Positions 43,242 through 50,220 of a stretch of DNA of 64,000 nt are shown piece after piece (the stretch's first letter is position 1; every line of letters starts with the position of its first letter). The DNA lies in NCBI GenBank assembly GCA_021108395.1, contig JAIOQZ010000029.1, positions 31,130 to 95,129 of the forward strand, given 5' to 3'. The notes under the pieces were generated by a model. It was not told the DNA's origin, ran no database searches, and saw nothing but the letters and a program-made list of their open reading frames with translations. Both the position numbers and the translations under genes were made by a program. This DNA comes from Candidatus Cloacimonadota bacterium. Its GTDB lineage: Bacteria > Cloacimonadota > Cloacimonadia > Cloacimonadales > JAIOQZ01.

Positions 43242-43430
43242 AACGCCTCTCGGCGTTTCCATCGAACGAAAGCTTTGCCGCGAAGCGGCATGGCGAAAGT
43301 GGAGTAAGATTCTTTTGCCTCTGAACCTTTTTGAAGGCTCACTCCGCTTCGCTACGCGACTATACAAACTTTTTGCAAAAAGTTTGATCAAAAACTCTTG
43401 CGGAAACTGCGTTTCCTATGTCAATATATG
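43218..43430. repeat. Composite palindromic intergenic element, copy 4 (about 213 bp, one-sided)
   Basis: The left end ACAAGACAGGGGCGCTGCCCCTG is the same as in copies 1-3 except that the TAA is altered. The interior holds GGCTCACTCCGC, CGCTACGCGAC, AAACTTTTTGCAAAAAGTTT, GATCAAAAACTCTTG and GGAAACTGCGTTTCC. The inverted right half with its TTAA end is missing, so the copy is truncated. It lies between two converging genes and has no gene of its own. Confidence 0.8.
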
Positions 43431-43443
43431 CCGTACCGCCTGC

Positions 43444-44262
43444 TCAATCCGGGTATAGGCAGCGCTTCTTTCCTTCTTTGCTTTTTGTGCAGCGGCGCAC
43501 GCATATACCGCACTGGATACACTCGACGCAGGTGATTTTCTCTTTGTCGCCGATGTCGATGGCCATGGGACAATAGTTGAGGCAGTCCTTGCACCCGAGG
43601 CTTGCCTCGATGTTGCGGCTGATGTGCAGTCGCGGCAGACGAGTCCAGTTGCCCAGGTGCATGAAAAGGTTCATCAGCGCAGCATAGGGGCACAGATAGC
43701 GGCACCAGAAACGCTCGACGAACAGTCCGGCGCCGATGATGACAACCAGCGTCGCCACGGAAGCGATTTCCATCCCTGTGGGGTGCGCCAGGGCAAGCAC
43801 CGGACAGAAGCCCATATAAAACCGGTGCGCTCCCCAAAACGCCAGAGCGGCGACACTCAGCAGCACGACGTACTTGAACCGCTTGAGCCAGCGATGCGCG
43901 GCATACGGGATACGCTGCACAAAGCGCTTTCTACCGCGATTGACAGCCATATACAGCCACTCCTGCAACGTGCCGATGGGGCAAACATAGCCGCAGAACA
44001 GCCGCCCGGTCAGCAAGACCGCAACCGCTATGAGCAGGCCGATAAGCTCCATACTCACCACAAAGGCGCCTATGCTGAAATGTGGAAAGAAACCGCCAGG
44101 CGTGGCCGGATGCAAGCCAAACACCCCGAAGCAGACTGCGCTGAAGGGACACAACGCATGCGCCGCCCGAGATACAACCCCAGTGGCCAACAACACAAAC
44201 GCGGTCGCGCCGACGAGAAAAAAGAACAGCTGAATGAAGAAACGCAAACCGAATTTTCTCAT
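43444..44262 (-). CDS. NapH/CcoG-like membrane 4Fe-4S protein
   Basis: This 272-aa protein has about five membrane helices. CGYVCPIGT and CRYLCPYAA lie at membrane borders, and a C-terminal dicluster domain reads CKDCLNYCP and CVECIQCGICVRRC, the layout of NapH/YccM ferredoxin-type quinol dehydrogenases. It is predicted to move electrons between the membrane and a soluble 4Fe-4S partner. It is divergent from the exported-ferredoxin operon 173 bp away. The ATG at 44262 has GGGAG 7 bp upstream; the ATG at 44268 is too close to it. No napG or molybdoenzyme gene is nearby. Confidence 0.88.
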   Translation of the reverse strand: MRKFGLRFFIQLFFFLVGATAFVLLATGVVSRAAHALCPFSAVCFGVFGLHPATPGGFFPHFSIGAFVVSMELIGLLIAVAVLLTGRLFCGYVCPIGTLQEWLYMAVNRGRKRFVQRIPYAAHRWLKRFKYVVLLSVAALAFWGAHRFYMGFCPVLALAHPTGMEIASVATLVVIIGAGLFVERFWCRYLCPYAALMNLFMHLGNWTRLPRLHISRNIEASLGCKDCLNYCPMAIDIGDKEKITCVECIQCGICVRRCTKSKEGKKRCLYPD

Positions 44263-44312
44263 GCACATACTCCCTTGTTATGCTGACGGCACTTTGACGA
44301 TGATGACACTAC

Positions 44313-44341
44313 TTGACAACTGAATTCTTTTTCCCCAGATT
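44313..44341 (+). promoter_or_regulatory. Candidate promoter of the exported-ferredoxin operon
   Basis: TTGACA (44313-44318), a 17-bp spacer and CAGATT (44336-44341) lie in the divergent gap, about 95 bp before the first ferredoxin start. A TTGACT about 60 bp further on is an alternative -35 box. Confidence 0.4.
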
Positions 44342-44435
44342 GGCCTTCAGGTTGAGTGAATACGCTGTTTCTGCTTGACTGAAACTCAATGTTCACAAAA
44401 CTTGTGCACTATAGTTGATTATCTTGGGAGACATG

Positions 44436-45023
44436 ATGAGAAGTACTCGCAAATCTTTTTTTATCGGGCTGGCGTTGCTGGCGGCGTTTGTACTGCTGGC
44501 CGAAGTGACACTGCAATATCGCGTCATCCCCGAGGACTGCGTCGGCTGCCGCATCTGCGTGGCCGCCTGTCCGGTAGATGCCATCAGTATGGTGGAGGGC
44601 AAGGCGGTCATCGACCAGGATATGTGCATTGATTGCGGCATCTGCCTGAGCAAATGCCCGGTCGAGGCTATCGTGCTCGACACGCTTTCGGCTACCCCTG
44701 CCGAGGATGCCGCCCCTGACGCCACGCCCGAACCGCCCGTCACACCCGACGCGCCAGAGCCGGACGCCGACACTCAGAGTGCGCCTTCGGTCGAGGAAGC
44801 TGCTGCTGTGCTGGCCGAGGAAGCCATCACCGACCCCATGTCGCTGCCGACATTCACCGTGCTGCCGCGATTGTGCATCGGTTGCGAGCGCTGCGTTGCC
44901 CCCTGCCCGGTGCAAGCTATCACGATGGTGGAGGGCAAGGCGGTCATCGACCAGGAGGCTTGTATCAACTGCGGGATTTGCGAGCGCGTGTGCCCCGTTA
45001 AGGCCATTGAACGAACGGAATGA
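44436..45023 (+). CDS. Exported tetra-cluster ferredoxin, membrane-anchored
   Basis: This 195-aa protein starts MRSTRKSFFIGLALLAAFVLLAE... The TRKSFF part is close to a twin-arginine motif with RK, followed by one hydrophobic helix. Two dicluster modules follow: CVGCRICVAACP with CIDCGICLSKCP, then after an acidic Pro/Glu/Asp linker of about 65 residues CIGCERCVAPCP with CINCGICERVCP. That makes four 4Fe-4S sites outside the cytoplasm, if exported. GGGAG lies 5 bp before this ATG; ATG 44433 is also possible. It overlaps the next gene by 4 bp (ATGA). Confidence 0.8.
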   Translation: MRSTRKSFFIGLALLAAFVLLAEVTLQYRVIPEDCVGCRICVAACPVDAISMVEGKAVIDQDMCIDCGICLSKCPVEAIVLDTLSATPAEDAAPDATPEPPVTPDAPEPDADTQSAPSVEEAAAVLAEEAITDPMSLPTFTVLPRLCIGCERCVAPCPVQAITMVEGKAVIDQEACINCGICERVCPVKAIERTE

Positions 45024-47167
45024 GCATGAAAGCCCGCCTGCTGCGAATCATCCTGCTGCCATTGCTGGGGTTGCTGCTGTTTCATTGCGCCGACAACCTG
45101 GACAAAAACCTGGTGAACAGCGGCGATGTTCGCATCGAGTATTCGCTTTGCGTCGGCTGCGCTGAGTGCGTGAACGACTTCACCTGCCCTCAGGGTGCCA
45201 TCTACATCGACGCCCGCACCGGCGCTGCCGCCATCGACGGGGACAAATGCACCAACTGCATGCAGTGCATCGATGTCTTTCAGTGCCCCGAAAACGCCTT
45301 CGTGACCACCGAAGACACCACCCCGCCTGCTGCCATCACCGACCTCGCCGCCGTGTCCAACACTGTCGGCGCACTCGCTATCAGTTTTACCGCCCCCGGC
45401 GACGACGGCCAAGCCGGCCTGGCCTGGCGTTACGAAGTTGGCATCACCGGGCCGGACGGCGAACCTCTCGCGCCAGGCTTCGAGCCGCCGCTTCCAGCGC
45501 TGGGCGGCATGACGGAACTCTGGGCGCTGGACGGATTGCCCGAAAACGTAACCGCCACCGTATGCGTTCAGGCCTTTGATGAAATGAACCATCCTGGCGG
45601 CGCGGCGCAGCAGTCGGTGGTCATCACCGGCGTCGTGATTGACAGCCTGCCACCCGCCGTCGTGACCGACCTGGCCGCCACCTCTGGCGAGGCCACCATC
45701 ACCCTGACGTGGACTGCCCCCGGCGACGACGGCATGACCGGCTCGGCCACTTCCTACGATATTCGCTACAGCATAGACATAATCGACGCAGGCAACTGGG
45801 ACGCCGCCACCGTCGTCGAGAACCCGCCCATTCCACTGACCGCCGGTGAACCCCAGAGCGCCGAGCTGAGCGACATCCCGCAGCTTACCGCGCTCTACTT
45901 CGCCCTGTGCGCCATAGATGAAGCGGACAACACCTCTGCGCCCAGCAATAACGCAAACGCTGCCACCTCCGGCGACATCACGCCGCCGGACGCCATCGAC
46001 GACCTGAGCGTGGCCTCGACATCGGTGTCCACCATCATGATTCAATGGACGGCAGTGGGCGACAACGCGGACGTTGGCAGCGCCGAGGCATATGTCATCA
46101 AGCTGGCCACAACGCCCATCGACGCGGACAACTGGGACAGCATCGCCCCCTGGCTCAACGATCTCGCCCCGCAACCGGCAGGCGCCACCGAAACCTTCAT
46201 CTTCAGCGGACTCGAGCAGTTCACCGACTACTACATGGCCGTGAAAGCCGTGGACGACGCAGGCAACACCGGCGCTCTGAGCAACGTGGCCCAGGGCGCC
46301 ACCGAGGGCGAAGCCGACAACACGCCGCCTGCCGCTGTCACCGACCTGGCCGTGAGCGAGCAGCGCACCGACCTCATGCTTTGCTGGACTGCCCCCGGCG
46401 ACGACGGAGACGAGGGAACAGCCGCCTCATACGACCTGCGCATCTCGACCGCGCCCATCACCGACGCGAACTTTCCCGAAGCCGATGCGCTGCCCGCGCC
46501 GCCCACTCCGCAACCTGCCGGCAGCACGGAATACTATTTCATCGCCGATCTCGCAGACGGAGCGACATACTACTTTGCGCTCAAGGCAACCGACGACGCG
46601 AACAACGTTAGCGCGCTGTCCAACGTGGCGCAGATTGAGCTGATGGCCGACATCACGCCGCCGGGCGTCATAAGCGACCTCGCGGTGAGCGAAGCCTATG
46701 CCATCAACGGCCGCATCAACGTCACCTGGACAGCCACCGGCGACGACGGCGACACCGGCGACGCAGACCACTACGAAATACGCTACGCCGCAACGCCCAT
46801 CACCGCCGCAAGCTGGGACGCCGCCGCTCTCTTCGCCTCGCCGCCAGACCCGGCCACCGCCGGAACCTCGCAGAACTGCAACGTCACCGGCCTGGTGGAC
46901 GGCGTCATCCACTACTTCGCCATCCGCGCCGTGGACGAAGCCGACAACATGGGTGATGTCTCCAATTCGCCCGGCGGCAAAATCGTTTTCACTATCCTGA
47001 CAAGCTGCCATGATTGCAGCCAGTGCATCAACCGCTGCCCCAACGGCGCCATCTCCGACATCGGCCCGCGCAAAGTCATCGACTATGACCTGTGCGACGC
47101 CTGCGGCAACTGCGAACCATACTGCCCGTGGAATTTAATCCGTTTGTGGGTTGCCGCGTACGACTAA
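45020..47167 (+). CDS. Exported ferredoxin with five FN3-like repeats between two dicluster modules
   Basis: This 715-aa protein has a signal sequence ending LLGLLLFHCADN, a possible lipoprotein Cys although His at -1 is unusual. An N-terminal dicluster module (CVGCAECVNDFTCP, CTNCMQCIDVFQCP) has an unusual CX2CX2CX5C spacing. Five FN3-like units of about 110 residues follow (about 103-655), each starting TPPxxxTDLAV and containing W/FTAPGDDG. A C-terminal dicluster (CHDCSQCINRCP, CDACGNCEPYCP) ends the protein. A ferredoxin split by surface-type repeats is not a family I know. Its length suggests it spans the periplasm or reaches beyond the outer membrane. Confidence 0.8.
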   Translation: MSMKARLLRIILLPLLGLLLFHCADNLDKNLVNSGDVRIEYSLCVGCAECVNDFTCPQGAIYIDARTGAAAIDGDKCTNCMQCIDVFQCPENAFVTTEDTTPPAAITDLAAVSNTVGALAISFTAPGDDGQAGLAWRYEVGITGPDGEPLAPGFEPPLPALGGMTELWALDGLPENVTATVCVQAFDEMNHPGGAAQQSVVITGVVIDSLPPAVVTDLAATSGEATITLTWTAPGDDGMTGSATSYDIRYSIDIIDAGNWDAATVVENPPIPLTAGEPQSAELSDIPQLTALYFALCAIDEADNTSAPSNNANAATSGDITPPDAIDDLSVASTSVSTIMIQWTAVGDNADVGSAEAYVIKLATTPIDADNWDSIAPWLNDLAPQPAGATETFIFSGLEQFTDYYMAVKAVDDAGNTGALSNVAQGATEGEADNTPPAAVTDLAVSEQRTDLMLCWTAPGDDGDEGTAASYDLRISTAPITDANFPEADALPAPPTPQPAGSTEYYFIADLADGATYYFALKATDDANNVSALSNVAQIELMADITPPGVISDLAVSEAYAINGRINVTWTATGDDGDTGDADHYEIRYAATPITAASWDAAALFASPPDPATAGTSQNCNVTGLVDGVIHYFAIRAVDEADNMGDVSNSPGGKIVFTILTSCHDCSQCINRCPNGAISDIGPRKVIDYDLCDACGNCEPYCPWNLIRLWVAAYD

Positions 47168-47184
47168 ACCAGAAAGGTATTGCC

Positions 47185-47421
47185 ATGCGAAAACTGCTCG
47201 TGATTCTGTTACTGTGTGTCCTGTCGCTGTCGTTGTTCGCGCTCATCGAAAGCGGTAAACCCACAGTCTGGCGACAGCGTTGCGTCGGTTGCGGCGACTG
47301 CGTGGAACGCTGCCCCGTCAGCGCCATCACGCTGCACGAGGGCAAGGCTATCATCGACGCCGACGCCTGCATCGACTGCAAAATCTGCGTCACCACCTGT
47401 CAGTATCGGGCGATACGATAA
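47185..47421 (+). CDS. Small exported dicluster ferredoxin
   Basis: This 78-aa protein starts with a signal sequence MRKLLVILLLCVLSLSLFA. Two 4Fe-4S motifs follow: CVGCGDCVERCP and CIDCKICVTTCQ, the last lacking the usual Pro. The layout is a bacterial 2[4Fe-4S] ferredoxin with an export signal. AGAAAGG lies upstream. It begins 17 bp after the FN3-ferredoxin stop and ends 1 bp before the next start. Confidence 0.85.
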   Translation: MRKLLVILLLCVLSLSLFALIESGKPTVWRQRCVGCGDCVERCPVSAITLHEGKAIIDADACIDCKICVTTCQYRAIR

Positions 47422-47422
47422 A

Positions 47423-47695
47423 ATGCGCCTGCGATTCTTCGTCATCATCGCCCTGCTGATGCTCGCTCTTGCCGCTTTCGTCAGTTGCGACAAGAAAAAC
47501 CCGCTTAGCGCCGACGCGACACCGGCGCAACGGTATTCCATCGACCAGAGCGCCTGCACCGGCTGCGGGTTATGCGTCGAGGCCTGCCCGCACAACGCCA
47601 TCTATGTGAACAACGGGGTGGCGGTCATTCTGCAAGCGCGCTGCAAGCAGTGCGGACTGTGCGTGAACGCCTGTCCGCAGAACGCGATCCAGTGA
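47423..47695 (+). CDS. Lipoprotein dicluster ferredoxin
   Basis: This 90-aa protein has a signal peptide with a good lipobox (LAAFVSC, Cys22), so it should be a lipid-anchored protein. It then carries CTGCGLCVEACP and CKQCGLCVNACP, a complete 2[4Fe-4S] ferredoxin. It is directly coupled to the gene before it (1-bp gap). Confidence 0.85.
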   Translation: MRLRFFVIIALLMLALAAFVSCDKKNPLSADATPAQRYSIDQSACTGCGLCVEACPHNAIYVNNGVAVILQARCKQCGLCVNACPQNAIQ

Positions 47696-47703
47696 GCCAG
47701 GGC

Positions 47704-48855
47704 ATGAAGCGCATCCTCATCTCCTGCATCATCGCCGCACTCGGCTTTCCGCTGTTTACCCAGCAACACAGCCTGACAATCGAGAGCAACGAGCACGAGG
47801 GCATTCTCTCGCGAGCATATTCTTTCCAGAGCTACAACCTGAACGCGTGGACACTGCAAAACTCTTTCATCGCCAAGTGGACTCAAGACAGCAGCCAACT
47901 CGAACAATACTATCTGCGCAACTATGCCCGCGACCGGCTCACCCTCATCCGCACCGGCGAGCATCTGCGCCTGGCCCTACACGCCGGTGGCGAGATGTAT
48001 TATGGCGACAACGTCCCCACTCACATGTCCGGCTGGCCAGGCCGATGGGACATTGCGCACGGCATGTTTGGCGGGGTGGACGCCACTGCCCGTATGGGGG
48101 CCGCACAGCTCGACCTGCGCACCGACTGGTGGGCGCAATGGTTCGAACCGGTGGGCACAACGAGCGAGGCGACGGGCGATGACGAGATGGACACCAACCT
48201 CTGGAGCGAGGGCCGCTTCGCCTGGCGGTTCAACGACTGGATAAAGCCCTACACCCGCGTGGTCGCCTTCAACGATCTCAACCAGCTCGACTCCTACGAT
48301 CAGCTCACGCTCGCCGTTGGCAACGAGGTGTCGCGCAAGCTGAACTACATCCACATCCTGCACGGCAGCGCCGAGGCCGCCTGGAGCAACACTTTCGACG
48401 ACCAGCCATACAGCGCTCGGCTCGACGCGCGGCTCACCAGCCAGTTCGGCATGAGCTGGATGCTGACGAATCGCCTCTCGGCCACGCAGGCCTTCATCAG
48501 CGACGACGGGGCAGACAGCGGCTCGTTCACCGGCTTCTATGAAACGCTGGCGCAGCGTGTTCTGTCCATCGAGGGCAACCATCTGAGCCGTGTGCAGTTC
48601 GGAGGCCGCGCCTGGTTCGGTGACGAAAGCGGCTATCTCAAGGCCAACCTGCTATATTGGTACAAGCGCTGCAACATCTACCTCGACGCCGAAAAGCACT
48701 TCGAGGGCCACCGCAACCACCGGCTCACCGCACAACTGGGCATCGAGCTATGGAAGACCCGCCTGCATCTGTCCTACGCCTTCCTGCTCGACGACCGCGT
48801 CAATGTGGACGATACCAGCAGTCACCTGTTGAGCCTGGAGCTGCTGCTTCCATGA
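47704..48855 (+). CDS. Probable outer-membrane beta-barrel protein of the ferredoxin operon
   Basis: This 383-aa protein starts MKRILISCIIAALGFPLFTQ, a signal peptide. The mature part is made of short amphipathic strands with W/Y/F girdles (WALDLRTDWWAQW-like, LSYAFLLDDR), and it ends LLSLELLLP. It lacks Fe-S or heme motifs. Position and strand pattern suggest an outer-membrane porin-like protein working with the exported ferredoxins. It overlaps the next gene by 4 bp. Confidence 0.7.
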   Translation: MKRILISCIIAALGFPLFTQQHSLTIESNEHEGILSRAYSFQSYNLNAWTLQNSFIAKWTQDSSQLEQYYLRNYARDRLTLIRTGEHLRLALHAGGEMYYGDNVPTHMSGWPGRWDIAHGMFGGVDATARMGAAQLDLRTDWWAQWFEPVGTTSEATGDDEMDTNLWSEGRFAWRFNDWIKPYTRVVAFNDLNQLDSYDQLTLAVGNEVSRKLNYIHILHGSAEAAWSNTFDDQPYSARLDARLTSQFGMSWMLTNRLSATQAFISDDGADSGSFTGFYETLAQRVLSIEGNHLSRVQFGGRAWFGDESGYLKANLLYWYKRCNIYLDAEKHFEGHRNHRLTAQLGIELWKTRLHLSYAFLLDDRVNVDDTSSHLLSLELLLP

Positions 48856-50156
48856 CCTCGCTGCTCGAAGGACTGGCGCTGGGATTGGCCACCGGCAGCG
48901 TGTGCCTGGTCACCTGCTCGCCCATCTATCTTCCGTTCCTGCTGTCGGAGAAACGCAAGCTGGGAGGCAGTCTGCTGGCCGTGCTCGAAATCTCGGCAGG
49001 GCGTTTCTTCAGCTACATGGCCTTCGGGGCCGCGGCGGGCTATCTCGGCGCCAACATCGGCGGCGTCAACCGCACCCTGTTCACGGCGACAGCCTATCTG
49101 CTGCTGTCGGTGTACATGATACTCACGGCTGTGCGCACCCGCCGTGCCGAGCATAAGTGTCATGTTCCCAAGTGGATGAGCCTAACCCGCAGCGGCTTCC
49201 TGCTGGGTGTGCTTTCCGGCCTCAACCTTTGCCCGGCGTTCCTCATCGCGCTGTCGAGCGCCATCCACCTGGCCGGCGCTTTGCAGGGCATGATGCTGTT
49301 TCTCGGGTTTTTCTTTGGCACGTCGGTGTTCCTGATACCGCTTGCGTTCCTCAGTCTGCTTTCCAACATGCGCCACCTGAAATCCATCGCCCGCGTGGCG
49401 GCGGTGCTGGTGGCGGTGTGGTTCACCGGCAAGGGCGCCGTGCTGCTGTGGCAACACTTCCACCCGCGTCCCGATGGCTTCATTAAGCATGTGGCTGTGG
49501 CCTGGGCCGAGCCAAACGCCGCTTACTTCGCAACCCTGGCCGACTCGCTGGCCACGCTCTCACCTCATCCCGTGCTGCGTCTCGCGCCAGGGGATTCTCT
49601 CGGCGATGAGCCCCGCCTGTGGTTCGCCGACACCGCCCTGCCGCCAGAGCGTTTCGCTGGACGCGACGTTGTGCCCGTTGACGCCGATTACCCGCTGGCA
49701 GCGCTCATGAACACGTTGCGCGCAGGTACGCAGGGCTGCCCCGAAGAAGAGACTGGCGACAACCCGCTGTGCTCGACCTGCCCCGTGCTAACCGGCGACA
49801 CGCAGCAGAACCTGGCCTTCGTGCAGCCACTGGGGCGCATGATTGACGTGTTCGCTCCCGGCCAGTCGCTGACGGTGGTGAGCAGCCGCGCCCACAGGCG
49901 CTACTTCGCCGCGCTCGCCGACAGCCTGCAAGTACGCGCTACGGGCGAGGTGAGCCTCGCTGTGTCACCAGATGACAGCCTGGCGGCGCAGGCGCTCTTT
50001 CTCGACGCAACACTGTGGGAAGCCGACTCGACTCGGTGGCTGGGCTGCGACCGCTTCGTCGTTGACCCCGGATACCCGCTGGCACAATTGCTGCGGCACG
50101 CCGGGATGTTCGTCTTTCGCACCGAAGACAGCCTGCACTGGCGCTATCGCAACTAA
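48852..50156 (+). CDS. CcdA/DsbD-like membrane protein with extra C-terminal domain
   Basis: This 434-aa protein has about six membrane helices in residues 1-205. They carry the paired Cys sites of the CcdA/DsbD thiol-electron transporter fold: VCLVTCSPIYLPF in helix 1 and GLNLCPAFLIAL in helix 4. The C-terminal 230 residues form a soluble domain I do not recognise, with a Cys group GCPEEETGDNPLCSTCPV. It would move reducing equivalents across the inner membrane. The ATG overlaps the barrel gene's stop; it is the last gene of the ferredoxin operon. Confidence 0.8.
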   Translation: MTSLLEGLALGLATGSVCLVTCSPIYLPFLLSEKRKLGGSLLAVLEISAGRFFSYMAFGAAAGYLGANIGGVNRTLFTATAYLLLSVYMILTAVRTRRAEHKCHVPKWMSLTRSGFLLGVLSGLNLCPAFLIALSSAIHLAGALQGMMLFLGFFFGTSVFLIPLAFLSLLSNMRHLKSIARVAAVLVAVWFTGKGAVLLWQHFHPRPDGFIKHVAVAWAEPNAAYFATLADSLATLSPHPVLRLAPGDSLGDEPRLWFADTALPPERFAGRDVVPVDADYPLAALMNTLRAGTQGCPEEETGDNPLCSTCPVLTGDTQQNLAFVQPLGRMIDVFAPGQSLTVVSSRAHRRYFAALADSLQVRATGEVSLAVSPDDSLAAQALFLDATLWEADSTRWLGCDRFVVDPGYPLAQLLRHAGMFVFRTEDSLHWRYRN

Positions 50157-50220
50157 TAACGAAATTCCTTTACAACCATCCACAGCCTGACAGAGTGCCA
50201 AAAACCCACCGGGGGCGCGC

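Noticed and set aside
44774..46174. 466-codon minus-strand frame
   Set aside because: Antisense to the ferredoxin/FN3 gene; its glycine-rich repeats mirror the FN3 repeats.
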